Shown here in pieces: positions 1-11,893 of a stretch of DNA of 64,000 bases. Both the position numbers and the translations under genes were made by a program. Source of the DNA: Linyphia triangularis (Eukaryota; Arthropoda; Arachnida; Araneae; Linyphiidae); NCBI GenBank assembly GCA_963978545.1, contig OZ021732.1, forward strand, positions 25,864,688 to 25,928,687, read 5' to 3'. Numbering within the stretch: the stretch's first letter is position 1; each line of letters begins with the position of its first letter. Below the pieces are notes generated by a model. The model saw only the letters and a program-made list of their open reading frames with translations, did not search any database and was not told the origin of the DNA.

Positions 1-787
1 TGGGTATTTTAATAACCTGCAAACAATGAAACTCCCTTTGAAAAGTATCCCATTTTACCTGTAAATGAGAGGGCAACAAATCATCCCATTGCAATTTTTC
101 AAGCCAAAGTTGTTGATAGAAAATTTTAATTACAATGGTACAGGGTGATAACCATCCCAAAGGATCAAAAAGTCTCGAAGAATTTGATAGTATCTTTCTT
201 TTGGTTAATGGTGGTTAAATGTTAAGACTGACTTTAAATATAAACTTGTCAGAAATTGAATCCCGTTGAAATCCCAAAACTTTGGGATGTTCATCCTCAT
301 GAATTTCAATGAAGGAAGATTCCTCTTCACCTGGAGATATGTGCTCCATTAATTGCACAGAATTTGATCGCCACTTTCTTAAATGAAAGCCACGCGCTTC
401 TAAAAGATCAATAATCTGGGAAGAACTATCTATAGCTGTTTGCCAATTATTAAATCCAGTTAATACATCATCAATATAAATGTCATTTTTAATTATATTT
501 GAGATAATTGGCTTCTCATCATTACAGTCTAAGGCAATTTGATGCAAAACCCTAGTAGCTAAAAATGGTGATGATGATAATCCAAACGGAACTGTACACA
601 ATTGATATTCCTTTAATTTAGAATTTGGACTATTTCTCCAAATAATTCTTAGGTAATTTTGGTCAATTGGGTCAACTAAAACCTGTCGATACATTTTTTC
701 AATATCCGCCGAAAGAGCTATCTTATGCAATCTAAAATTGAGAAGTATAGAAAAGAGATCATTTTGCAAAATACTTCCTACACCCAA
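1..787 (-). pseudogene. BEL/Pao reverse transcriptase core, runs off the window
   Basis: The segment 787-215 carries palm motif A (SADIEKMYRQV), the PFGLSSSPF motif and the catalytic YIDDV box. These are the standard RT landmarks of BEL/Pao. After a stop near 215 the homology resumes in another frame with FDPLGWLSP, followed by a tryptophan-rich connection region that is open to base 1. The RT would copy the element RNA into DNA, but this copy is frameshifted. Confidence 0.88.
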
Positions 788-870
788 AATAGAATTTAAT
801 TAAACAGATGTAGAAGACCGACAATTTCTATCAAAAACTATTCTCACATTAGTAGTGGTACTTGAAGGTT

Positions 871-1711
871 TTAATGTAAAATGATGAGGTAAATAAAATA
901 CTTGTGTATTATTAAGGGACAAATCTTTAGGATTAACCTCTCAGACATATGACCTAGTGATTCATATTCTTTGATTATCTGTTTAAACTGATTTCCCAAT
1001 TCAATGTTTTGATTTAGTTTTCTTTCAATATTTAAGAATCTAGAAATCGCGGCAGGTTTAGAGTTACCCAATGTGTTCGTAAATTTAATAAATGGTAATT
1101 TTGCAACAAATCTATCCTCGTTATTAATAGAATAATTTTCCTTAAAATGATTTTCACAAAACTCTTCTTCTTCATTTAAGTAACTATCATTATTTGGAAT
1201 CCCTTCCGATTCCCAAAACCTTTTAAGAGTATTATCAATATCAACTTCAAAGTGAATACTTTTAATAACTAAATTTGTCTGTACCTCATTATTTGTATTA
1301 ATATTAGAAATATTTCCAGACAAAACCCAACCAAATATTGTGTTTTTGGCAATAAATTTATCATTCGAACCATATATTTGTCCTGAAAGAATTAAAGAAA
1401 AGAAAGTCAGCTCCGATTATCATATCAATATTTTTCGGATTATTAAAATTAACATCAGCTAATTAAATAGAATTAATATATTCTAAATTGGAAGTGCTGA
1501 TAAATTCAAAAGGTAAAGGAGCTGTTAATACGTTAAGGATATATGATTCGACTGAAATACAATTTTCATCATTATAAGTTGAAATCAATTTTAATTTAAC
1601 TAAACCTCTAGTTGTACCAGCATCTGTAGATGCCAAACCTTTCACCGAAAAACGTGCATTTTTCTTTGAATACCTAATGATTGCACACACGATTCTGAGA
1701 CTATTGAGCAC
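871..1711 (-). pseudogene. BEL/Pao protease end, linker and start of reverse transcriptase
   Basis: Two open stretches in different frames (1711-1463 and 1323-871) lie between the protease and the polymerase core. The second begins its conserved part with LKRFWESEGIPN and continues with an acidic block. It ends with LGHM, a pattern typical of the entry to the BEL/Pao RT domain. The frame change between the two stretches and another near 830 leave the region non-functional. Confidence 0.75.
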
Positions 1712-2442
1712 TGAGATCCGGTGTCCAACAGAACTCGAATCATTTGTTTATTACCGGTTGAATCTAAAGCATATACCAGAGCTTTCGGTAATAAAGCTAT
1801 CTGAGGATGTTGTATCGAAAGGTTTGATCCGAACACTGTAGGAACTGGAGCTGTTTCAGTCACAATCACATCATGTGTCGGAGTCACAAGATTAGTCGCT
1901 ATATTTTCATGTATGCTGGTATGATGTTTAGATTTGCATATCATGCAACGATAGTGGAATGCACATCCCGTGATTTTATGAGAATTTGAAAAACAATTAA
2001 AACACAACTGTTTCTTTCTCACAAAATTCTTTCGCTCCTTAATGGAAAACTCATTGAATTTGGCACACTTACTCAAATAATGCGAACTAGAACATAAAGG
2101 GCACTTTTGCTGATAAGCTTTCGGATGCACAGTATTTCTGACGTGAGTCGTACCACTTGCATCTTTGTCACTTTCCAGATTAAACACTTCAAGTGCAGCA
2201 CACCTTGAATTGAGGAACTCCAAGAACTCTTCCAAAGTAGGAAATTCCACGTCCACGCTTTTCTGCGACCATTGTTGCCTGGTTTCCGAATCGACCTTCT
2301 CCAGCAAAAGATGTATCAGCCACGGATTCCTGGAAGTTGCTTCTTCCGCAATGGATTTTAAGCTGCGAACCACTTCATCCGCTGTATCTGCGATACCTCG
2401 AAGTTTTTTTTTCATCTGGAAAAGAAACTCCAGGCTGATCAA
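1642..2442 (-). pseudogene. BEL/Pao gag C-terminus with zinc knuckles and aspartic protease
   Basis: The 266-codon frame continues gag after the frameshift. About residues 115-185 contain clustered Cys/His residues of the CxxC...H...C knuckle type, including CPLCSSSHYLSKC and CFNCFSNSHKITGC. Near the end is the retropepsin-like active site LLDTGSQCSIV. The frame breaks shortly after it, and the protease continues at 1711-1463 in another frame. The role would be nucleic-acid binding by gag and cleavage of the polyprotein, but this copy cannot make one chain. Confidence 0.85.
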
Positions 2443-3034
2443 GGAACGTCCTTATCCGTGAAGAAACAATTATTTTCTTGTCGTATCGGTTGAGTAATTT
2501 ACCCCAAGTTTCATCATACGACTTCTCAGAGACGGGAATGTGTCTAATGTGAGCAGCGGCATCTCCTTGTAACAATCCTTTGAGATAGCTAAATTTTTTA
2601 ATGTTATTTAAATATTCATTGTTGTATACCGATGACTGATACAAATCTTTAAAACAGTTCCATTCTAAGTACGATCCACTAAACGTAGGGATATTTCTCC
2701 GCGGTAGAAAACTTTCCTACGATTGCGAGGACTTGGGGTGAATCAATTCTGTCAACACCCTCTGCTGATCCGCGAGCTGCTGCAGGATGCTTTCAACACT
2801 TGAGGGTGGGCTCAGTGAGGTGGCTGATGGGTTCTCCGTTGCAGGAATGCGATAAGCGGAGAGGGATCTTGTGAGGGACGCCTTGGTCTTAAGGAATGTT
2901 TCTTCCACTTCCTCAAGTTCGGTTAATTCGTCTCTCAGTAGATTATCTAAGCGCACGAATTCCACAAATACTTCGTCTAATCTTTCTAAATGAATCTTCA
3001 AATCATCAGGATCGAAGTCCGTATTAGATTTCAC
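2375..3034 (-). pseudogene. BEL/Pao gag, N-terminal and central part
   Basis: The frame opens at 3034 and is rich in acidic and coiled-coil-like residues. It meets a TAG just before 2716 and continues in the same frame with the typical gag core motif PTFSG followed by a W-containing segment. It then reads LKGLLQGDAAAHI, a well-known BEL/Pao gag signature. The frame is lost at an A9 run near 2408, after which gag continues in another frame. A nonsense change plus an indel in a homopolymer fit simple decay. Confidence 0.8.
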
Positions 3035-3172
3035 ATATTTCTTTATCCGAGTGATGGAGCCCTTTGTTCGGCCCCTCTTGGTAATATGTCTTTCTTCTCA
3101 TCTAAAGACATTTCGACATTTATTCAAGGTAAATCTGATTTTTCTCAATCTAATCTCGTCGGTGCCTCCAGA

Positions 3173-3437
3173 TGAACGCTGTTGTTCGTGAACAATCAGA
3201 CTACATTTTATTGTATTAACATGAGAGACCAAAACATATGTCTTGCCTCTTCAAAAATAGAACAAGAATGCGCTTTTGAGATAAGAGAAAAGATACGTAG
3301 AACTATATACACTAGCTCCCTCTCACGAGGGACCAACATTTGGGTGCTTTGGGTGCTCGGAACATGCTCCGAACAGGATTTATCCCGAACAGATGAGCTT
3401 ACGATGCTTAAATTTTGTAGACTGGTTAGTAGCGTCA
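3173..3437 (-). repeat. Probable 5' LTR of the BEL/Pao element
   Basis: On the minus strand this 265-bp segment starts TGACGCT and ends AGCGTTCA, giving TG...CA ends that are inverted copies of each other. Two bases further in, at about 3170-3153, the minus strand reads TGGAGGCACCGACG. This could be a tRNA primer-binding site because it begins with TGG, the complement of a tRNA CCA end. The second LTR is outside the window, so the boundaries cannot be confirmed by comparison. Confidence 0.5.
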
Positions 3438-3449
3438 ATGGGACCTAAT

Positions 3450-3635
3450 ACAATTACTCATAAGGTAGCTGCTATTGAAAAATTTATGTTTTCCAGCCAT
3501 TGCTACAAAACGGCTCTAACGAATTTAATCAAAATTGCTGTGATAGTGCCTTTTAAGGTGCTCTAAACATCCTCGCCTCTGAAAATTCCGTAGAAGTGCG
3601 TTAAAGGCGTACTAAGTTGAAAACGAATGTCTTTA
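3450..3635 (-). repeat. Family B interspersed repeat, fragment
   Basis: Read on the minus strand this fragment resembles the middle of the family B copies at 16561-17012 and 30003-32410. Shared parts are the block around CACCTTAARRGG, the run ATTTTGA..AAA.TCGTT, and the CGTTTTCAACTT segment. It lies just outside the proposed BEL LTR. It is non-coding and its family is unidentified. Confidence 0.6.
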
Positions 3636-3676
3636 ACATAGAATTATCTTCCCTGGAGGATTGTCCATCAACGACT

Positions 3677-3712
<36 letters not shown>

Positions 3713-6700
3713 CACGTACAGAAAAGGATAGTATAATATTTATCGAAAAATGTATTGCTAATATCACCGTTTTTACAAATGTGTGTGTGTTTTTTTTTTT
3801 TTTTTGTTTTTTTTTATCAATTAAAATATGGAAACAGAAAATTACACCAAACCATGACAAATTTAAATGCAGTGATCTGTATTTAGTCGGTTGTCCAATG
3901 TTTCCCACCCCTAGTTTCTCCTTCATTTGTAATGTTATATTGTGATTTAGTGATTTATTTACAAGTATATCGTTCAAAATTCAACTGAGTAAGCAGGTTA
4001 CTTGCATAATTGGCGTTTTGGTTTTTCTGAAATTTTCGGGATTTCGTAGGTCATGGCATGAATTTCGCAATAGTACGAAGGGTTTTGGGACTTCAAAACC
4101 ATCTATGTAAATTTAATCTGATTATATTTTTAGGCTTGGATAGACACACAGGTGTTGGCTAAAGTCATTTTAGATATCTATGCGATTTGTCGAGAGTTTT
4201 CCGTATTAGCTTAACTAAATTTATATAACGAATTCTTTGTTTTAATACTATATCTGAAACGAATACAATAAGTAAAATGAATAATTATCACAGTTAAAAA
4301 ATTATCACATGTTTGGTTAAAACATTAATCTATAAGTATAATAGAAGTTTTCTTAAAAAATCTAAATAATCAAACTTATAAAACTTTTTATTAACTTGTT
4401 CAAACTGACACTAAAAAAATAAGAGATACTTCCTGAAAATAGAACAGAGTTCTAAATCTAAAACTCAACTTTCACCACCCACAATTACAAAATACTTAGT
4501 AAAATGATAAAAAAAAAAAGGAAAAGAATATTTTTTTAAAAAATACAACCAACTAATTTATCGTTTTTCAGTGAATTTAGCATCCTTTAAAAAAAAATAT
4601 TTCAAAGAGAGAGAGAGAAGCAAAATGTTTTTGTTTTTTTTTAAAGACACAAAGGAAATCTGAACATAAAATGAGAAAGAGCTGCAAAAGAGAATTCTCT
4701 TTTCCTCCTTCTTCAACGAGAAATCGGATTCTTAATTTCTCAGGAAAAAAGAAAGACAAATTTAACAAACCAAGTCATTAGCAGCGAAGCCATTTTTTTG
4801 CGATTGGCACCAGTCCTAACTTTGTACCACTGAAAAATTTAAAAAGTGAGTTCGCATGTTTGAAGAACAGCTCTTAGCGTAATCATTGATCAACAAGTGA
4901 TGTGTTGACAGCTGCTGGGGTTCTTAAGGATTGACTTTTTGACAGGATTCCAAGATTTATGCAACCACGTTAGTTAAGAAAATTTAAACTGCAAAATTAT
5001 ACAGATAGATATGTTGCTTTCAATTTATATTTATTGAGGTCAAGTTCATATTTACTGGGAAAAATTCACTAAAAGCATAATAAAACTAGTTATTTCATGT
5101 TCCGTTTAATCCTAAGCTGCTTTATCAAATCGTTATTGCTTTATTTAGCATAAAATCTTCACATTCTAGTCATGCTTTGGGATAGAATTTTTATCTATAT
5201 CTATAATAATAATAATAATAATAATAAAAAGTTAGTGGAAGGGGAGAAAAATGTTTGGTAGACTAACTTAAAACAAATGATTTTAGCCTCAAGCTAAATA
5301 ATAAAGTTATTTATATGACAAACAAAATAAAAAAGAGTTATGCAACTCACTCTTACACTTTAAACTATTTTATATAAACCTGCCTGTTAAACTAAGGTTT
5401 TTCTGGATAGGCCACAATGGTTAGTGTTGGTCTTTATCCAATATGGCTTCGGTTTTACCGTTAAATTACAGTACATGGTCGTTTAGCGTACGAATTAATT
5501 ATAATTCGTTAGAATAACCATGCCTTTAAACATACAACAAACTTAAAATCGCCCTTTTAATTTTAAAAATATTCTCTCTACTGTTATCTAAGACAACAAA
5601 CTTTATGCCCGACACTATTCATATTTAAGGCATTTTTCCCCCCTCTTTTATTTCATCATCACAATCAAGTTGACCAACCACAAAATATCTCAAAAATAAA
5701 GTAGAATTTATCAACAAATCACTTACCTCAACTATTAAGTATTAGTAAGAAATTTTAGATAGCTGTGGTCTGTGACGTAGCCGCAACATACATAAAGTCC
5801 ATTAGACACTTGCTAAACATCTCAACTCTTCACAGACAATGAATTATCTGCTTAGAATATATTCAAGCCTTTGTCTGTACCATATGTTCTCTCTATGCTA
5901 TCTCCCACTTTTTTGTAAATGACATATGGTTGTGACCATATCATGCACCCTTTCCCGGCAATTTTGTTTTGCCCTCTATTATAAACTTTCCTTTTTGTTG
6001 CCGTTGACTAAGAATCAAATGTGCCAAAAAAATCTGTTTAATATTTCATGGAATGTAGCTTCCAAAAACTCCTATTTTTATTCACTATCTCAATTTTTAA
6101 GTGGAATGCCTAGAAATAACGAGAATAAACTCATTTTCAAATACATTGGGGGATCATTATAGCAACAAAAACTTTTACTTCAATCTTGAGAAAGATATAT
6201 ACTACTTTTTTATTTTTATTTATATATATAATTGATGAATTGATGATGCCCTTAACGCCGGTTTTGACCACGTACCTTCCGGTTATTGAAACTTGTTTTG
6301 TTTTTCATCTAAGTAATAAAACATTTTATTTTTCTGGTTTAGAACAAAAATCGTTTGAAAGAAATTACTTGTTTGGTATGCATTTGTGGAATGTAAAAGG
6401 AAAGTGAGATAAATTGGAACAAATTAACTTCTCGAAATAATTGTGGATGCTATAATATCGGATAATATATGATTTATCGTGTTTAAGTAAAGCAAGTATT
6501 TGTTGTAGTTTTTTAATGTATCATTTCTCTCTTTTTTATAACTTTAATTGTGATAAAACAAGTAGGTGAATGTTTTAATTTTCAACTTATTTTCACGGTG
6601 CTTCCTTCTGGAAATCAATTTGCGATTCCACTTAAAACTAATACAGCATTAGATATTTATCGAATAGCAATTACTCCCCAATAACAAATATGTTTAAGAA

Positions 6701-8734
6701 ATTGCAAATATGCCTTATTTTGATCACCGAAAACCATCCGTCTTCGATCATCTACTCAAGCAATTCCATCAAAAATCTTCGGCAGCAAATTAACCTAAAT
6801 GGCGCCATTAAAAAGAAAGATCGCCGTTCGCCACCAGTTATGAAATATCATGTCTTCGGCGTGAATCTCTTCCTCGAAATGATCCATCTCGAATAAATGA
6901 GACGTGGGAAAGAGCAAATACTTAGAGGAATTCCTCGGTCTCCTCGCAATTAGCTCACCAGGATCAATTTGCACTCCTTAGGAGGAGGATTAAGCGTCGT
7001 CATCCGCATCGGAATCACTGCTCTTCCACCCACACATCATTCTGGATCGGCATGAAATTCCACCGCGGAAGAGTGGTGTATTGTGGGAAGACCAGTTTCT
7101 CCGGTAATAATCCATATCCGTAGTTCTTGCGAGAAAAAAACTCCATTCGACTTAATAATGCTTGGGTTCCTCTTTACAAAATAAGGGTTATTTAAAACAG
7201 GAAATGTTGGTCACTAGTTAAAACTTTAAATCAACCTGGATATCTTTACGCAAATTCCAGCTAAGCGACGAGCGTTTGATGCTCAGGAAAATACGTCCGG
7301 AGGTGTTTCGAGAGTGTACACCATTGATCCACAGCTGCAATTTCTGGATAGCTTTAATATTATCTTGAAACCGCAGAAGGCTTAACAATCATCATAGTTA
7401 TCTATATTTATAACTCTCCTACCCCAACTAGTTAGCATAAGTTAATAACGAAGGACAACCTGTTATACGGCATAAAGGGGAACCTTTTACAAAGGGAAAC
7501 AGTACGCTGGCATTTCAATTGGCATCCTGCCATTGAACCGCTTTTGAAACAGATTTGTGCTACTGGGGATGCACTTTTAAATCGAGTGTCACTTATTGTT
7601 TTACATAACATGAAATCATTGTATTGCAGTAAAGCCACTTTTTAATTATTTTTAATTTAGCTATCCTAAAAACTCAATTTTGAACACTTTGTCGCTTATC
7701 TGTTATTTGCTTAATAAGCCATTTGTTTGAAGTTGACGCATCAGGGCTAAGATGAAGTGCCAGAAAAACTGGTAGAGGTAGTATAATATTTCAATCCTTA
7801 TCAGGGCCAGGGCAGATAAAGTCCTTATATTGATGCTTGTTGAGGGACTAGCGTTGGATTAGAATGTCCAGTGTTGCTTAACATGAAATGATTCTTGCTT
7901 ATCTACGCTTGTCCCCTAATCCCTTGATTTTCTGATTCTTTCACTCCCTTGATTCTTTCATTTTCTGGTCAAACTTTTATAGAAAGTACAACTTTTATTT
8001 GTTTGCAATAAAATGGATAATCAAGACAAAGGTTTCATTTTCTTAAATTCGCCACCAGAAAATCACTTTTCCTTTAGTAGTTACCTTATTCTTTATAAGT
8101 CCAATGAGTTCGTAATTACAAAATGCTTACACGTTCAATTCTTAATTGATAAGCAATCTGCATGAAAGTGAGAGGCTATTTATAAATTGAGTACACATTA
8201 AATATTATAGATATAATGAATAATTAATTGCATTTTAATCTTGACCTGTTCCATGAACTGCACTTTTGTTGTTGTTTTTCATAAAAAATAGTTTTTTTGG
8301 CCGGCAATTGGGAGAATATCTTATGACATGTATTCAGAACAAGTATTATTCATCAAAGACTAAATGCTTTCTCTCAAATGATTTCCTCCAGAACTTCTTT
8401 TAAAAACCCATTCCAAATTGTATCGTGTCGATTATTGGCCTGACTGGTGGGTTTTTCCCCCATACGATACGTAAAGAAGGGCAGTTTCTTCTTCGCAAAT
8501 CTTCCAGAAGGGGATTCCTCTTCATGTTCTATTATTTCAAAGTTGTTTCGTCATTGCTTAGCCATTGCGTTGCTATTGTCATTCAATATGTCAAAATCAA
8601 CCAATCCCAAATTTTCACCCACAACAGCCGTGGATTTGTATGGCAAACAACATTTTTTCTAAATCGATAAACTAAAAGTTAGTGGAATATACTTAGCTCA
8701 CTCACTTCTGGAGTTTCTGACAGAAAAACGTATC
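3636..8734. other. Gene-free stretch left of the first visible channel exon
   Basis: I see no supportable exon here. The stretch is AT-rich. It contains a T34 run at 3679-3712, T-rich runs near 3790, and an ATA microsatellite around 5202-5227. Around 6940-7110 is a less AT-rich patch with no convincing reading frame. A short match to a Tc1-like terminal repeat (GCCAGAAAAACTGGTA) lies near 7757-7775. It may be intron or 5' flank of the channel gene; the sequence does not decide. Confidence 0.6.
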
Positions 8735-9012
8735 CAACTAGGGGTGTGGAACATCGCACAGCTTTCAATTACACTATAATACTGATGTCAATTTGTGTCA
8801 TTTGCAGTTTTTGTATTTTCCACATTCATTTGGAAAAAATGTCCGAAGTCATGCTGACCACACACGCACAAACATTTTTTCTAGATCACTTTTTTGAAAT
8901 CAGATAGTTCCAAAAGGTGGAGAAATGCAAAAAAAATCTTTTTTTTTTTTTTGACCCGAATGCTCTACATTCATTACCCTATGTATGCATATGGGTAATT
9001 GAAAGTAATAAC
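8735..9012 (+). repeat. Family B interspersed repeat, internally deleted
   Basis: The start (GGGGTGTGGAACATCG, then a CAATTACACTATAAT-like stretch) matches the left end of the copy at 30003. The rest (CATGCTGACCAC, a poly(T) run, CATTACCCTA..TATGCATATGG) matches the right part of the copy at 16561. The middle found in the other copies is missing, so this is a deletion derivative. Confidence 0.65.
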
Positions 9013-11796
9013 TATTTTGAGTTATGTAATTCTTTGGAAAGTTTTCAGAATGCGGGATTCAATGTTGAGTAAAATTTTCGAAAGTGAACTTTTTGTCACT
9101 TTTCTGAAAAAAAGTTGCTGCTGACCATTGGTCTACTAGTTTCATTTTTTATTTTCATTAAAATTTTTTTTTTTTTTTTTTTTTTCCATTTTAGTAATTT
9201 TTGTATTTTAAGGTACGGTACAGTAAAAACACGTAAAATAAAACCTACAACTAATTAAATCCAATCTTAAATACAGTTTTCTCCCATTTTGAAAGCATAT
9301 TCAAATACAATCCCCCCCCCCCCCCATCTCCCAAGTAGACTTTTCTACTTGGGTCTGAAAAGCCTGTTTGTTGTACGTTGTTGTAACACAAAAAGTAAAG
9401 AGAAAAGGACTTTATGATTAAAAAAAATAATTTAAAATATTTTAATTTATGTATCGTATCTTAACTTAAGGAATAAGTGTCCAATATGATTTTATTACTT
9501 CAAGGTGTGATTTTATTACGTTTTAAGAAGTATCTATAAAACCAATTTAATTCACAGAGTAGTTTTATTTATTAACCCAACAAATCCCTCACAATCTTCA
9601 ATCTCACAGTAAAAAATCGAGGAAGTTCCTATACAAAAAAAGTCGACGAGAACTTCTAGTCTAGTTCAATTCAAACAAATACAGAGAAATCGAAAGAGAT
9701 TTCGTTGACTTTTTTCAAAGGAATCCATCCGATATTTTCTCCTCTCTTATATTGTGGTGTCCATTTCGCTAGAACTGCACAATTTTTCTTATACAGACAA
9801 AAAAATATCTATATATATATATATCGAGATTCTTTTCCTTTTCTAAGAAAGGAAAGAGAAATTTTATAATTCTGATACTATGCAATAAGATCTCATCCAA
9901 GAACCACACACAAAAAATCTGAAAAGAAAATTACTTTTCTGAATCGTTCCAAAGGGAATTTTTATTAAAAGATATCTCTTCAAATCGAATAGTGACAGAT
10001 GAGGAAAATTGAGACAGGCTGTAAAAGGAAAAGGGACAACGCCGACGGCTTAAGAAAGACAACACTCGAAAAGAAACAAGTTTTTAAACTTCAGAAAATA
10101 ATTTTAAATTAAGATAGAAACAGAATATGTGTCAAAAAAAGTATATTTTCGTACTCAAGAGATTTAACTGATAACTAATAGTTATCAGTTAAATCCCTCG
10201 AATACGAAAATATACTTTTAAGGATGAGCTACTTTGAAATGTTGTTTACTGGGATAATAACTTATTTTTCTAATATTAGATTGTAATTAAAAAGGCATTC
10301 GTAAGAACCTTACTGTTTTAAATAATGTTAAGTAAACAAAAAGAGATGTGGAATTATTCTGAGTACATGTTTTGAAAAAGAAATTAAAATGAATATCTCT
10401 AATTTATTCACAAAAAGTGCATTTTTCCACTTGGGTAAACAAATTTTTATTAGGATTTGAGCGTATTTTAAAGAACGGTTTTTTGTTAGTTTGGAAAAAT
10501 TTTAAAGTTTGAATACAAATGAGTGTATATTTGAAAATAATCTCTTATTTCAAATTAGAAAATATTCTCTTTTTAAAAATCTGACTAAATAAAGTAGATA
10601 TTCAACTACAATATAAAAATCATTCTCTCGTTCCAAAAAATTATGCATAATTATTTTGGTCACAATCTTTGTCAAAACATGGCTATGAAAACACGTGAAT
10701 TTTTTATCAGTTATAGCAACAGTAAAAAAAAAAATTTAAAAAAAAAAATCATTAAAAATTTGAAAGGAAACTAGTTGGTTTTTTCTATAATTTCTACAAG
10801 TTAGCCTATAAAAAACGTTAAAGTATAACAAAAAAACACCCAATTATATTTCCTTTCAAACAAAATTTTTTTTAATTATCATTACTGTTATAGTTGCTAT
10901 ATTTGCAACAAAAATTCATGTTTTACAGCAGTTCTGCCGTTTTAAGCATGAAGATTGTTTTAGCATATTTTTTCCAAACTAAGTTATTGTTTCCAGATAG
11001 TTTTCTATCATTTGTTCTACATAATGGTGAAGTTTAAGGGTCGTATCTGCACTGGAAATATTAAAAGTTAAATCTACTACAAGAAGTTATTAAACTTTGA
11101 ACTGCCTTTCTCATTTTGAGCTGAGTTACAGATTCAACTTCTGTGTTTAATGTTTAACACGACAGAATAGTTCTTCAGTTATTGTAGCCAAAAAATTGTG
11201 CATTTAGTATTTTTGGGGCTGGGACTGGCTGGCAATCTCTCTGAAATCAAAATATATCTTTATCTCAAACTATTTTAACTATTTCTTACTAGACTAAAAA
11301 AAAGGGTGGGGGGGGGGCATTTATTCATTATTTAATAGCGTACAACGACAATATTTCCTTCCGCTGAAAACTTCTGGTGTTGGTGGACCTAAAAGATTGC
11401 ATATAATCACCTTCCTCATAAACTTCAAATAAAAATTTGTATAAACTGATGAACACTATGTTAATCTTCATTGAGAAAATATGAAACAAATTAAATTTTA
11501 CAACTATTCGTAACTTTTAATACTTAAATGGTGAAAGATTTACATATTGCAAAACGTATAATATCACGATGAATTTGAGTTCAGTTCAGCAGTGAAAGGA
11601 TTGCGCAAAGATTCCCAAACTTAAGAAAATGGCAAAACATTTTGACATGAACATCGCTTATTCGCTTGTCTCTTACTACCTTTAAGTTTAAGTTGAATGC
11701 AAACATCAATCTAACGCTACCCAAAACTCAAATTTTTCAATGATATCTGTGTGTCCAATTCTTGCATGTCCAATTGCGTGTGTTCCTTTGTTACAG
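9013..11796. other. Non-coding stretch upstream of channel exon 1
   Basis: No exon is visible. It holds poly(T) near 9165-9185, a C14 run at 9312-9325, a long near-perfect hairpin at 10137-10219 and a G10 run at 11308-11317. The last bases (TTTGTTACAG) form the splice acceptor of the first channel exon in the window, so at least the right end is intronic. Confidence 0.6.
10137..10219. repeat. Long near-perfect inverted repeat (41-bp stem)
   Basis: The two arms are centred on 10178 and begin AAAAGTATATTTTCGTA. They pair over 41 positions with three A:C mismatches and only about 3 unpaired bases at the tip. This could be a tiny foldback transposon or a transcribed hairpin. No flanking duplication is obvious. 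Confidence 0.8.
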
Positions 11797-11893
11797 GAGG
11801 ACAGCGGACGTCCGTTCAGTGGGCTACTCCGAGCTCTTCAGTCTTTCGCGCGAAGATGTACTCTCCGCCATGAAAGACTACCCGGAAGCAGAG
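11797..11893 (+). CDS. CNG channel exon: end of the cyclic-nucleotide-binding domain
   Basis: The acceptor is TTACAG and the donor is GAG|GTGACT. One base completes a codon from the previous exon and 32 codons follow, giving RTADVRSVGYSELFSLS and then a REDV..AMKDYPEAE segment. The RTA..RS.GYS pattern matches the part of CNG channels just after the phosphate-binding cassette, where the conserved R and T contact the cyclic nucleotide. The preceding codon should be the G-N-R part of that cassette on an exon not found here. Confidence 0.85.

Larger units (their letters stand above)
1..3437 (-). mobile_element. BEL/Pao LTR retrotransposon, degenerate, cut by the window edge
   Basis: Read on the minus strand the order is LTR (3437-3173), leader, gag (3034 to about 2100), zinc knuckles and aspartic protease (about 2100-1660), linker, and reverse transcriptase (about 1250 to the window edge). 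This is the BEL/Pao order. RNase H, integrase and the second LTR would lie left of base 1. The reading frame is broken several times: an in-frame stop near 2715, a frame change at an A9 run near 2408, and further changes around 1700, 1330 and 830. The copy is therefore dead. The LTR boundary is inferred from matching short inverted ends, TGACGCT and TGAACGCT. Confidence 0.9.

Noticed and set aside
8425..8670. Two overlapping short plus-strand frames upstream of the channel exons
   Set aside because: They do not resemble any CNG segment (no pore, S-segment or binding-domain motif) and have no clear splice sites.
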